A stretch of DNA of 64,000 nt. It comes from Weissella diestrammenae (GTDB taxonomy: Bacteria > Bacillota > Bacilli > Lactobacillales > Lactobacillaceae). Both the position numbers and the translations under genes were made by a program. The notes under the pieces are model-generated. The model was not told the DNA's origin, did not search any database, and worked only from the letters and a program-made list of their open reading frames with translations. Each line of letters opens with the position of its first letter. The stretch's first letter is position 1. This document shows, in pieces, positions 8,679-17,481 of this stretch. The DNA is taken from assembly GCF_014397255.1 (NCBI RefSeq), contig NZ_CP060724.1, positions 372,001 to 436,000 of the forward strand, read 5' to 3'.

Positions 8679-9683
8679 TTAATTGCCACTATTGCTAAAA
8701 ATCCCTTTAAACCAATTAACAACTGGCGTCCAGATGTTTTCAACGAACCAGTTAGCTGCTTTTTTAGCATCTTCTGAGTTAGCAAAATTTTCTGCCTTTG
8801 CCATGATATCACCAACCGAATTTTTCAATTTGCTACCAAGCTTCTTGGCATTATCAACATACGCTGCTGAATTTGAAATCGGCGCTTCGTTGACAGCTTG
8901 CAAAGCAGTTGCAATGGTTTTTGTCTGTGCACTTGTCGTTTGATCATCAATTCCTTGTTTTTGTAAATTAATCGTCAGTTGATCAATAATCACATTAATC
9001 GTAATATTTTGACCAGCCTGCTTTTTTTCAGCTAATTGACCAGAAGTTGTCGTCACAGCCGAGGTCAATTTACCAGCGTAACTACTGTCATCTTTATTGG
9101 CATCGATCGCGCTTGAAGTTGCTGACATCACTGAATTGGCCGCTTCAGTATTTTGTGAATTCACTTGAATACCATCTGTATCTAACGCCTTATAAACACC
9201 AGCTAATGCCGCCTCACCCGAAACTGGTTGATTTGCCGTAACAGTAATTATCACATCTTGTACCCCGGCCATAGTTGCGGCCATGGCGTATTGTTGTGAT
9301 GTAATTTTAGTAATATTATCTTGTCCGTTAAATTTTTTAATATTAACTAACGTCCCTGTTCCTGGCTCTGCTGGTGCCAGAGCAACCGAACTAATCATGG
9401 CACTATCAGAAATACCGCTCAAGCCAATATAACTTGCATCAGAGCCCGTTGTGGTCAATTTAGCATAAGAATTTGTTACACCTAACGTTGTCGCAACCTG
9501 GCTCGTGTTTGATGCGGCTGCCCCATATACAACATACGCTTTAGACAAAGCTTTATTCGTCGTGCTACTAGCGGCAGAGACGGTTCGATTAACTGGTAGA
9601 ATCGCAACTGACGCCAATGACATACTACCGCCTAATGCAACCGCAACCATGACGCCAATGAAACTTTTTTTGAATTTTGACAT
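8679..9683 (-). CDS. Exported DUF1002 domain protein
   Basis: Secreted or wall-associated protein of 334 aa with a signal peptide (MSKFKKSF basic start, hydrophobic core, cleavage likely after VSA near residue 37). The mature part is rich in Ala, Ser and Thr and matches the DUF1002 pattern: YVVYGAAASNTSQVATTLGV near the start, QDVIITVTANQPVSGEAAL in the middle, and a C-terminal WFVENIWTPVVNWFKGIF segment that may associate with membrane. Proteins of this family are common in lactobacilli; function unknown. It stands alone between tmRNA and the penicillin-binding protein gene. Confidence 0.85.
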   Translation of the reverse strand: MSKFKKSFIGVMVAVALGGSMSLASVAILPVNRTVSAASSTTNKALSKAYVVYGAAASNTSQVATTLGVTNSYAKLTTTGSDASYIGLSGISDSAMISSVALAPAEPGTGTLVNIKKFNGQDNITKITSQQYAMAATMAGVQDVIITVTANQPVSGEAALAGVYKALDTDGIQVNSQNTEAANSVMSATSSAIDANKDDSSYAGKLTSAVTTTSGQLAEKKQAGQNITINVIIDQLTINLQKQGIDDQTTSAQTKTIATALQAVNEAPISNSAAYVDNAKKLGSKLKNSVGDIMAKAENFANSEDAKKAANWFVENIWTPVVNWFKGIFSNSGN

Positions 9684-9814
9684 ATTCTTCTCCTAGACAC
9701 ACCTATATTTTTATCCACATTATATTTCTATTTTGTTACAAATACTATTTAAGCGATTGTACCTTAAACAAAGCTTTGTGATTTAAAATCTCAAGCATCG
9801 ATTTAAACCGTTCA

Positions 9815-9850
9815 AAAGGACGGATACATCGCTATATCCGCCCCCCTTTT
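9815..9850 (-). terminator. Hairpin terminator after the PBP / glycerate kinase operon
   Basis: Minus-strand stem CGGATA / TATCCG (9821-9840), extended by GG / CC pairs and followed by TCCTTTTG. It lies directly after the PBP stop codon at 9857. Confidence 0.6.
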
Positions 9851-9856
9851 TGATTA

Positions 9857-11839
9857 TTAATGGTTTTCTAGATAAGAAATAGCCTGTTTTGCTACTTTAT
9901 CTGCTGTTGGATTATGTTCTTGCCCATTAAGAACTGAATTTTCAACAATAAATAAGGCACTAAATTTTTTATTCTGAGCGTCATGGACTGACACCAGTGC
10001 ATTTTGATTGCCATTGCCGGTTTCAGCCGTACCCGTTTTAGCTGCTAATTTGTAATTTTCTGCATACAATTGATGTGCATACCCATCCGCATTAGCCACC
10101 ACACCAATTTCATCGTTTAAAATTGTTTTCGCATGGTCTGCTTGAACAACATTCTCGATTTTCTTAGTTTTATCAGACATCAACAATTTAGGCATCACAA
10201 TCGTCCCATCATTATCGATAAAATTATACATCGTGACCATTTGAATTGGATTGACGGACATCTGACCTTGTCCATAAGCGGTATCCGCTAATTGTTTATC
10301 AGTCTTTAATTGTCCATCGTTACTAAAACTTGGCGGTGTCATTGTAATTGGCAGCTGATACTTGGTACCAAATGTAAATTTCTCTTGTAACGCTTTTTGG
10401 AATTTATCTCGGCCAATCTTTAATGCTTGCTTAGCAAAATAAATGTTATCTGAATGACTTAACGCTGTTTGTAAATTAACTTGAGTATCTGAATTCACAC
10501 GCGTCACACTATATGCATCCCATTTCTTTCCTTCAATCGTTAGAACCTCATTTGGATCTAACGTGCCTTGATCTAATCCGATTGCAGCCGTCACTTGCTT
10601 GAAGGTCGAAGCTGGCGCATAGCCCTTAGCATATCGAGCAATGAAAGGGGCATCAGCATTATTTGCCACACTCGCATAATTCTCAGATAAAGTGTTTGGG
10701 TCGTAAGAAGGCGATGATGCCAACGCTAATAATTCACCAGTTCCAGGATTTTCAATCACAGCTGCACCTGGTACATTATTAAATCCTTCATAGGCATTTT
10801 TTTGAACCTCGGCGTCAATGGTTAACTTAATATCCTGACCCTTTTTAAATTTTTGCGACAATAATGTTTTTTCAACTTGCCCCTTACTATCAAGTAGCTG
10901 ATACTGAATTGATTCTTGTCCTCGCAATTGCTGATCCAAGCGTAATTCTAATCCAGCACGTCCAATGATATCCTGACTACTTAGCAGTGCATTCTTATCA
11001 ATATCCTCTTTCGTCACAGTCCCAGTATACCCAATTAATTGGGCTGCTGCTGCTCCCAATGGATACGTCCGTTTATAATTGGCAACGACTGACGCACCAT
11101 CCCCATCATCATCCTTTTGGTAGTCATCAGCGGTTAGTGTTTTCACTGGATAACCCCAATCGGAGTGTGCTTTGTAAGCTTGAATTCCTTGATTAATCGT
11201 ATCAGCGCTTGCATTGTATTTTTTTGCAATTTCATTCACTTTGTCACTATCAATTTGACCATCGTCAGTTAAAAAGTACTTTGGGACAATTTGTAACACT
11301 TTAGTTTCTTCTGATCCTGCAAGCACTTGACCATTCCGATCTAATATTTGTCCACGCTCGCCACCATTTTTTGCAACATGCACTGTATTTGTTGCCGTCA
11401 AATCCGGCAAAATTAAGCTAGGGGCGTATTGAATCTTGGCTTGACCATTAATCATCTTAATTTTCATTCGATAGACTTGATGCGTCAATTTCCCAATCGC
11501 CGTCTTTAAAGTGACTTGATATTGCATCTCATATTGATTAAGCCCCGTTTTGTGAAGCGATGATTTAATCACATCCACCTTGGTCACACCGAGTTGCTGG
11601 TAGACTGTTTTCATTCGTTGATCTGGGTGCTTTCTCTGCGTTGTTTTCAAACTGGTTTTATCAACCGCTTGAAACATCTGCTTGTAGTCTAATTTTTTCA
11701 AATTTTGAAGATATTGCTGTCCAACTTGACGTGCTTTCCCTGTATCAGATTGCATGGTGACATAGTACGTTACGCCAGCAATCAGCACTAAAGCCATTGC
11801 TACGCTAGCACCGATTATCCACATCATTTTCTTTGTCAT
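9857..11839 (-). CDS. pbp: Class B penicillin-binding protein with MecA_N domain (PBP3 type)
   Basis: Membrane-anchored peptidoglycan transpeptidase (660 aa). Seen in order: N-terminal membrane anchor (7-28), an NTF2-like MecA_N domain (about 30-145), a PBP dimerisation domain (150-310), and a transpeptidase domain with Ser411 in STFK, S463-D464-N465, and K601-T602-G603. All three active-site motifs are intact. Resembles Bacillus subtilis PbpC and enterococcal PBP5-type low-affinity enzymes; whether it confers beta-lactam tolerance cannot be read from sequence. Its start overlaps the glycerate kinase stop by 4 bp (ATGA), so the two are translationally coupled. Confidence 0.9.
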   Translation of the reverse strand: MTKKMMWIIGASVAMALVLIAGVTYYVTMQSDTGKARQVGQQYLQNLKKLDYKQMFQAVDKTSLKTTQRKHPDQRMKTVYQQLGVTKVDVIKSSLHKTGLNQYEMQYQVTLKTAIGKLTHQVYRMKIKMINGQAKIQYAPSLILPDLTATNTVHVAKNGGERGQILDRNGQVLAGSEETKVLQIVPKYFLTDDGQIDSDKVNEIAKKYNASADTINQGIQAYKAHSDWGYPVKTLTADDYQKDDDGDGASVVANYKRTYPLGAAAAQLIGYTGTVTKEDIDKNALLSSQDIIGRAGLELRLDQQLRGQESIQYQLLDSKGQVEKTLLSQKFKKGQDIKLTIDAEVQKNAYEGFNNVPGAAVIENPGTGELLALASSPSYDPNTLSENYASVANNADAPFIARYAKGYAPASTFKQVTAAIGLDQGTLDPNEVLTIEGKKWDAYSVTRVNSDTQVNLQTALSHSDNIYFAKQALKIGRDKFQKALQEKFTFGTKYQLPITMTPPSFSNDGQLKTDKQLADTAYGQGQMSVNPIQMVTMYNFIDNDGTIVMPKLLMSDKTKKIENVVQADHAKTILNDEIGVVANADGYAHQLYAENYKLAAKTGTAETGNGNQNALVSVHDAQNKKFSALFIVENSVLNGQEHNPTADKVAKQAISYLENH

Positions 11840-12993
11840 TTTTGATCCCTTTCAACTACGATATTAATCAATCGGCTCACATTTTCAGCTGTCGCCGTTA
11901 ACAGCCTATCAGCTTGTTGCATGGCATATTCTTGCGTTAACACGCCCGAAGTAATTGAGAAAACAGTATCAATGCCTTGTGTATACAAGGCCGTGACGTC
12001 TCCAATGTGACCAGCCAAACCAATTACTACAATCTGCGGGTTAACCTTTTTGGCAGCACACGCCGTCCGTACCGGACTCTTTCCAAATTGCGTTTGATTA
12101 TCTAGTGAGCCTTCACCAACAAACAAAATATCAGCATCACTGACGATTTCATTAAAGTGCGACATTTCAATCACTAATTGCCCACCTGAAATCAATTCAT
12201 GGCGATTAAATAAGTTCAATAAAACAAATCCTAGCCCACCGGCAGCCCCTGAACCCACTTCAAGCGAATAATCTGTCCCCGTTGCAACGGTTAATTTTTC
12301 AGCATAGTGTTCTAAACCAATCGTCATCCGAACCATTTGATTATCAGTTATTAACCCCTTTTGTCGACCAAAGACAAAAGTTGCTCCTTCAGTACCTAAA
12401 AATGGATTCGTAACATCGGCGGCAATTTTGAGGTCCACTTCATTTAAGCGCTGATCAAGCGCTGACAAATCAACGTATGCAATATCTCGCATATAGTGGG
12501 GTAGTGGCTGAATTGTTTCGTGCCGTGCGTTATAAAAACGTGCGCCTAAAGCTGTTGCTAATCCAATCCCACCATCATTGGTTGCAACACCACCTAATCC
12601 AATAATCATGCGACGATAACCTTGATCAAGGCATGCACGAATCATTTGGCCTAACCCGAATGTATTTAATTGAAATGGGTTAGATGTACTGGCGTTCACG
12701 TATTGCATACCGCTTGTTTCAGCACTCTCAATAACGACGGTTTGTTGATCGGGCAATAAACCATAGTGAGCTGACACCATTTCACCATCAGGTCCTTGGA
12801 CACGCATTTGTTTTATTTGTCCATTAGTGGCTTTCACGATGGCGGTAACCGTACCCTCGCCCCCATCTGCCATGGGTACTTCAATAGTTTCAGCTGTCTG
12901 GAAGACTTTTTGAATACCACGGACTATTGCCGCGGAAGCCTCATTAGATTTTAAACTACCTTTAAATGAATCTGGTGCCACCACTATCTTCAT
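11836..12993 (-). CDS. glxK: Glycerate kinase, GlxK/GarK type
   Basis: Phosphorylates glycerate to phosphoglycerate, feeding it into glycolysis; cytoplasmic. The 385-aa product begins with the family signature KIVVAPDSFKGSLKS, has ADGGEGTV near residue 45, LGGVATNDGGIG near 130, and GSGAAGGLGF near 250, with the expected family length. It is the first gene of a two-gene unit with the PBP (4-bp overlap), although the products have no obvious functional link. No glycerate uptake gene is nearby. Confidence 0.9.
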   Translation of the reverse strand: MKIVVAPDSFKGSLKSNEASAAIVRGIQKVFQTAETIEVPMADGGEGTVTAIVKATNGQIKQMRVQGPDGEMVSAHYGLLPDQQTVVIESAETSGMQYVNASTSNPFQLNTFGLGQMIRACLDQGYRRMIIGLGGVATNDGGIGLATALGARFYNARHETIQPLPHYMRDIAYVDLSALDQRLNEVDLKIAADVTNPFLGTEGATFVFGRQKGLITDNQMVRMTIGLEHYAEKLTVATGTDYSLEVGSGAAGGLGFVLLNLFNRHELISGGQLVIEMSHFNEIVSDADILFVGEGSLDNQTQFGKSPVRTACAAKKVNPQIVVIGLAGHIGDVTALYTQGIDTVFSITSGVLTQEYAMQQADRLLTATAENVSRLINIVVERDQK

Positions 12994-13051
12994 TTTGCCA
13001 CTCCTTCACCCCAAATATTTGTCTCTAACATACCACATTATCATAGAAAAT

Positions 13052-13087
13052 AAAAAGGCAAACTGAACCCACTCAGCCTGCCTTTTT
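13052..13087 (-). terminator. Intrinsic terminator of rny
   Basis: Minus-strand stem AAAAAGGCAGGCTGA / TTCAGTTTGCCTTTTT with a 5-nt loop and flanking A/T tracts that would work in both directions. Confidence 0.85.
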
Positions 13088-13128
13088 ATATACTTATGAT
13101 ATCAATCATATGATTTAATACTTATCAA

Positions 13129-14691
13129 CTATTTTGCGTATTCAACTGCACGTGATTCGCGAATAACCGTCACTTTGATATGACCTGGATAATCAAGGTC
13201 ATGTTCAATTTGATTTTTAATATCGCGAGCCAATACTGTTGCTTCAACATCAGATAATGCAGCCGGTTCAACCATAACCCGCACTTCGCGACCAGCTTGA
13301 ATTGCAAACGACTTTTCGACACCGTTAAAGCCATTAGCAATACCTTCAAGCTGCTGTAAACGCTGAACATAATTTTCCAGTGATTCTGATCGCGCCCCTG
13401 GTCGAGCTGCCGAAATCGAATCGGCAGCCGCAACCAACACCGCAATAATTGATTCTGGCTCAACATCGCCATGATGTGATGCAATGGCATTAATGACCGT
13501 TGCACGTTCGTGATACTTAGTAGCCAATTCAACCCCTAATTCCACGTGTGACCCATCAACTTCATGGTCTATCGCCTTACCTATATCGTGTAATAATCCT
13601 GCGCGCTTTGCAAGTGTAACATCTTCACCTAACTCGGCAGCCAACATGCCAGTTAGTTTTGCAACTTCAATTGAGTGAACCAAAACATTTTGTCCATAAC
13701 TTGTTCGATAATTCATTCGGCCAACAGTTTTAACCAAATCAGGGTGTAAATTATGGAGTCCCAAATCAAAGACGGTTTGTTCCCCGACTTCACGAATATG
13801 TTCATCCATTTCTTTACGTGCCTTTTCAACCATCTCTTCAATCCGAGCAGGATGAATGCGACCGTCAGAAATTAGTGACTCCAAAGCTCGTTTAGCAATC
13901 TCTCGACGAACAGGATCAAACCCACTTAACACAACTGCTTCTGGTGTGTCATCAATGATTAAATCAATCCCTGTTACCGTTTCAATTGCCCGAATATTGC
14001 GACCTTCACGTCCAATAATCCGGCCTTTCATGTCATCATTAGGTAACGTCACAACGGAAACCGTTGTTTCTGCTACCATATCTGCTGCTGAACGCTGAAT
14101 TGCTTGTACAACTAAATTCTTTGCACGCTTATCAGCTTCGTTAGCGGCCGTTTCTTCACTTTCTTTAATTAACATTGCCCGTTCAGATACGAGTGCTTCC
14201 TTAGTTTCAGTCAAAATCAAGTCTTGCGCATCTGCACGACTCATTCCTGCAACCTCAACCAATTTAGCTTCACGCTCATCGATCAATGTTTCTGCCCGAG
14301 TTTGTTTATCTTTCACACTTTGTTTTTGTTGCTCAATCTTTGTTTCTTTCTCTGAGATACTTTCTTCACGTTTTTGTAACGAAGCATCTTTTCGATCCAA
14401 AACAGACTCACGACTTACCAAGCGTTCTTCTTGCGTTTTAACTTCACGGCGTCGTTCCTGAAGTTCACGTTCAACATTAGCTTGGTATTGTTGGCTTTCA
14501 TCACGCGCTTCAACAAGAGCACTCTTTTTCATCGTCTCTGCTTCAGTCCGTGCTTGATTAGTGATATCTGTAGCGGTTTGGCGTGTCTGCTTTAATTGGT
14601 TCTCAATTTTCGTCTTTGTGAAAACCATACCAGCAACACTACCGATTACAATTGCAACAAGCGACACAAGAATGACCATTGTGATGTTCAT
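13129..14691 (-). CDS. rny: Ribonuclease Y
   Basis: Membrane-bound endoribonuclease that starts bulk mRNA decay in Gram-positive bacteria. The 520-aa product has an N-terminal transmembrane helix (1-24), a long charged coiled coil (about 25-190), a KH domain (about 205-270, [15 protein letters not shown]), and an HD domain with [15 protein letters not shown] and SHHGDVEP, the metal-binding set. Length and order are those of the family. It has its own strong promoter about 75 nt upstream and its own terminator. Confidence 0.97.
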   Translation of the reverse strand: MNITMVILVSLVAIVIGSVAGMVFTKTKIENQLKQTRQTATDITNQARTEAETMKKSALVEARDESQQYQANVERELQERRREVKTQEERLVSRESVLDRKDASLQKREESISEKETKIEQQKQSVKDKQTRAETLIDEREAKLVEVAGMSRADAQDLILTETKEALVSERAMLIKESEETAANEADKRAKNLVVQAIQRSAADMVAETTVSVVTLPNDDMKGRIIGREGRNIRAIETVTGIDLIIDDTPEAVVLSGFDPVRREIAKRALESLISDGRIHPARIEEMVEKARKEMDEHIREVGEQTVFDLGLHNLHPDLVKTVGRMNYRTSYGQNVLVHSIEVAKLTGMLAAELGEDVTLAKRAGLLHDIGKAIDHEVDGSHVELGVELATKYHERATVINAIASHHGDVEPESIIAVLVAAADSISAARPGARSESLENYVQRLQQLEGIANGFNGVEKSFAIQAGREVRVMVEPAALSDVEATVLARDIKNQIEHDLDYPGHIKVTVIRESRAVEYAK

Positions 14692-14768
14692 CTCTGTCTC
14701 CTGTTCAATCAGCTAATATGCATCAACTGATTTGTTTCTTATTTATTTGCGTTTTTAACACGTCTTTA

Positions 14769-14797
14769 ATTTTATCGTTTTTACCCGCGCGTGTCAA
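14769..14797 (-). promoter_or_regulatory. Strong promoter of rny
   Basis: Consensus TTGACA (14792-14797), a 17-nt spacer and TAAAAT (14769-14774) on the minus strand, leaving a leader of about 70 nt before the start codon. Confidence 0.8.
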
Positions 14798-14881
14798 TGA
14801 AAGCGATACGCATTCAACAATGATAAATCAGCTTAACGACCGCATTCAATGCATACATTTGACACGTAAAAAGATGTCATT

Positions 14882-16414
14882 TTATCGTTGACGCAAATTC
14901 GCTATTACCCCAATGACAACGATTATCAATGGCATCATAACAAAGTAACGACCAACCAAAAAGATAATGATTAGTAGTATGAGCGGTATTAGCCCTGCGA
15001 TGAGACAATCAACCCATAATTGGCGGTGATTAATGCGATGCCATTGGGCTGCTGCGTCAAATAGTTGGCCTAAAGCACCAATCCCGGTAATTTGAGCGGT
15101 AACAAAAGGTAAACTATCCCCGGCTTCAACCACAACTCGTTTTGGCATCTGGCTTGGAATCTGCTGATTCGTTAATAACATCGTCTGTGGGTCACTTAGT
15201 AAATCAACCTGCCGTTTGATTTTTTCTTGCGGACTGACATCTGACACCAACAAATCTGCTGAGTGCAGTAATGAGGTTAGCGCCTGTAAGGCACCTGAAG
15301 TATCCGTCGAAATCACCTGCGTCTTAATTTGGCGGCGAATTAAATCACGATCCATATCAATCATGTCGTAACTCAGAGGCAAACTATAATTCACCACACC
15401 AATCACTTGAACGCTGTCAATGACATAAACGACGGAATTGCCAATTTTTTCAAACGTGTCTAAATATGACGCACTAACGGCATAATTTTTCAACGCTTCT
15501 TTAGCTGACACAACGGCAAAACGTTCTTGATGAATAACGCCCGCAATACCCACTAACTGCATCTTATCTGGCTCTGAAACCGTACTGGGCACCACTTTAT
15601 TTTGTCGCGCATACTGCAAAAACCCTCGTGATAAGGGGGTTGCAAAATTTTCAAGCAAGCCAGCGACAATTCCTGTGACATCATGGTCACTGTACCGATC
15701 ATCAACACTTTTAACTGAATGAATCACCGCGGTGGGTTCCGTTAAAATCCCACTCTTTTCAATCACGATATTTTTAATCTGATTCAATTGATCGAATTTA
15801 GTCCAATCAATTATCTTAATCTGTGCTAATTGTAATTGTTGCTTTAACGCGATTCTCTTTTGTTGGACATGTCGAATTGGCCCGCTCGCATCGCTTGCCA
15901 GCAATACGACTAGCGTACTAACCATTCCCATCAGAAAACTCGTCGTCAAACTAAAGAAAATTGCCGCATAAATGGCTAATAGAATTAACCAATAATTAAG
16001 TGTCCGAATATGCTTCCAATCATCATTTTCAACGACACTCAGTTGTCGTTGTTGAAGGCCTAATATCAGCAGAATACCTACTAATCCCAACAACATACTT
16101 GGAAATGACAGTAATAAATGCCCTGATTGTCGCGTTAGTTCGATATAGATTGTCATTAATGGCCAAACTGCAAAGGCCACCGTCAGTGGCAAAAATAGCG
16201 CGCTCCCGTTAATTTGATGTTGATGATAATTTTGACGCCCCATTTGTAACAGCAACCAGATGATGAGAGCCCCGCTACTGCCATACCCGCCTAAAATTAA
16301 CCATCTGCTAAGATTTGACGATATTTGGGTTTGCACCTGATTGATTGACAGAATACCACTTAATATCGACAACACTGCCATCACCAGAGCGTATCGAAAA
16401 TAATGTACTTTCAT
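14882..16414 (-). CDS. P-type-ATPase-like membrane protein lacking catalytic residues
   Basis: A 510-aa membrane protein with paired N-terminal helices, helices before and after a large cytosolic part, and two C-terminal helices. The cytosolic part follows a P-type ATPase layout but the diagnostic residues are gone: where DKTGTLT should be, the sequence is EKSGILT (residues 219-225), the phosphorylated Asp replaced by Glu; the late SPQEKIKRQV segment matches the SPxxK region before the hinge; and the GDGxND position reads TNQQIP. This implies an ATPase fold without phosphoenzyme chemistry. ATG at 16414 is preferred (AGAGGA upstream) over TTG at 16441. Monocistronic, between rny and the tRNA pair. 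The homology is inferred from motif order, not from a search. Confidence 0.6.
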   Translation of the reverse strand: MKVHYFRYALVMAVLSILSGILSINQVQTQISSNLSRWLILGGYGSSGALIIWLLLQMGRQNYHQHQINGSALFLPLTVAFAVWPLMTIYIELTRQSGHLLLSFPSMLLGLVGILLILGLQQRQLSVVENDDWKHIRTLNYWLILLAIYAAIFFSLTTSFLMGMVSTLVVLLASDASGPIRHVQQKRIALKQQLQLAQIKIIDWTKFDQLNQIKNIVIEKSGILTEPTAVIHSVKSVDDRYSDHDVTGIVAGLLENFATPLSRGFLQYARQNKVVPSTVSEPDKMQLVGIAGVIHQERFAVVSAKEALKNYAVSASYLDTFEKIGNSVVYVIDSVQVIGVVNYSLPLSYDMIDMDRDLIRRQIKTQVISTDTSGALQALTSLLHSADLLVSDVSPQEKIKRQVDLLSDPQTMLLTNQQIPSQMPKRVVVEAGDSLPFVTAQITGIGALGQLFDAAAQWHRINHRQLWVDCLIAGLIPLILLIIIFLVGRYFVMMPLIIVVIGVIANLRQR

Positions 16415-16671
16415 CTTAAAAAATTCCTCTAATCTGTCCAAATAACTTGAATTTTATTTTTTTACTTGTTTCTCTTAGGGCAAATTATATCAGAAAGCAT
16501 CAAATTGAATGCTCGCTTTGACTAATTTTTAAACAATTTTAGCTAAGATAATTGTTTAAAAAACGGATACTCATGCCATGACGTCGCCTGCTTCTGTTCA
16601 GTATGCCTGCCTGGACAAATAATCAATCAGACTTAATTTTCGATTGATACCATAATCAATCCTTTCGATAC

Positions 16672-16696
16672 AAAAAAACCGATGCTCACATCGGTT
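16672..16696 (-). terminator. Intrinsic terminator of the tRNA-Ser / tRNA-fMet unit
   Basis: Minus-strand stem AACCGATG / CATCGGTT with a 4-nt loop and seven T's, 6 nt past the tRNA-fMet 3' end. Confidence 0.9.
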
Positions 16697-16702
16697 TAAC
16701 AA

Positions 16703-16776
<74 letters not shown>

Positions 16777-16785
16777 ATAATAAAA

Positions 16786-16875
16786 AGGAGAATGTGGGAT
16801 TCGAACCCACGCGCCGGTTTCCCGACCTGACGGTTTTCAAGACCGTTCCCTTCAGCCAGACTTGGGTAATTCTCC
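16786..16875 (-). tRNA. tRNA-Ser (TGA)
   Basis: 90 nt with a long variable arm; the anticodon loop CTTGAAA gives TGA, reading UCA/UCG. Acceptor GGAGAAT/ATTCTCC pairs fully. CCA is not encoded, and the base after the stem is T, so the discriminator reads U73 rather than the usual G73. Confidence 0.93.
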
Positions 16876-16904
16876 AAATAAATTGTTTATAAACAACATG
16901 TATA

Positions 16905-16933
16905 ATGTTACACGCAATTAATTCATCTGTCAA
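16905..16933 (-). promoter_or_regulatory. Promoter of the tRNA-Ser / tRNA-fMet unit
   Basis: Consensus TTGACA (16928-16933), a 17-nt spacer and TAACAT (16905-16910) on the minus strand, 29 nt upstream of tRNA-Ser. The next 148 bp (16934-17081) show no feature. Confidence 0.6.
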
Positions 16934-17081
16934 CACGTTCCTTCGACAATCAACAAAATTCAAAGCGGTCCCTCACAAAATACGTTAAACCTGCTCCCTT
17001 TTTGCAAAATTTTCGATACATAATACGCTGATCACCAGATGACACGTCATATAGGCCAACAAAATTGACCTATCCATATTA

Positions 17082-17456
17082 TTAGTCGTCTAAAATATCG
17101 TACTCATGCTTTAGCATATCATCTGATATGTCAACGTAATCGACATAGCTTTGGTGTTTACAATAACCCGGATATGTGTGTCCATCCATCTTTTGCAAGT
17201 CATTCATATAAATAGTTATCAACTACCTCAGGAAATATCTCGCCAAAAAAAAAAATTTTGCCTTCCCAATCATAATAAATTGACAATGATGTAGCACACC
17301 ATTAGGTTCAATCGCCGCATATGTGTCAATTGGTCACACTTTATTTCTTAAACATCCGAACCACTAATTTTTACTCAATGTATACCATTTAAAAAACAAC
17401 TGATATTTGGGATCCTTCTTTAATATAAAAAACGATAATTTTTTACAATATTTACT
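17082..17456 (-). pseudogene. Decayed gene of unknown function at the end of the glycan cluster
   Basis: A perfect AGGAGG ribosome site (17459-17464, minus) follows the flippase stop, but no usable start codon is left. Downstream, protein-like sequence can be followed through frame changes: SKYCKKLSFFILKKDPKYQ, in-frame stops, TYAAIEPNGVLHHCQ, then IYYDWEGKIFF...GEIFPEVV, and finally a 41-codon open segment (17082-17207) ending HEYDILDD. An 11-base T run at one frame change suggests slippage. The whole is close to 125 codons. It was probably the last gene of the glycan operon. I do not recognise the family. The 41-codon 3' segment could be translated, but it has no ribosome site. Confidence 0.55.
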
Positions 17457-17481
17457 AACCTCCTGTTGATACCTGAAAAAA

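Noticed and set aside
16934-17081. Possible small RNA or gene between the tRNA promoter and the decayed gene
   Set aside because: No ORF, no stable hairpin with a T tract, no promoter pair; nothing to support a feature.
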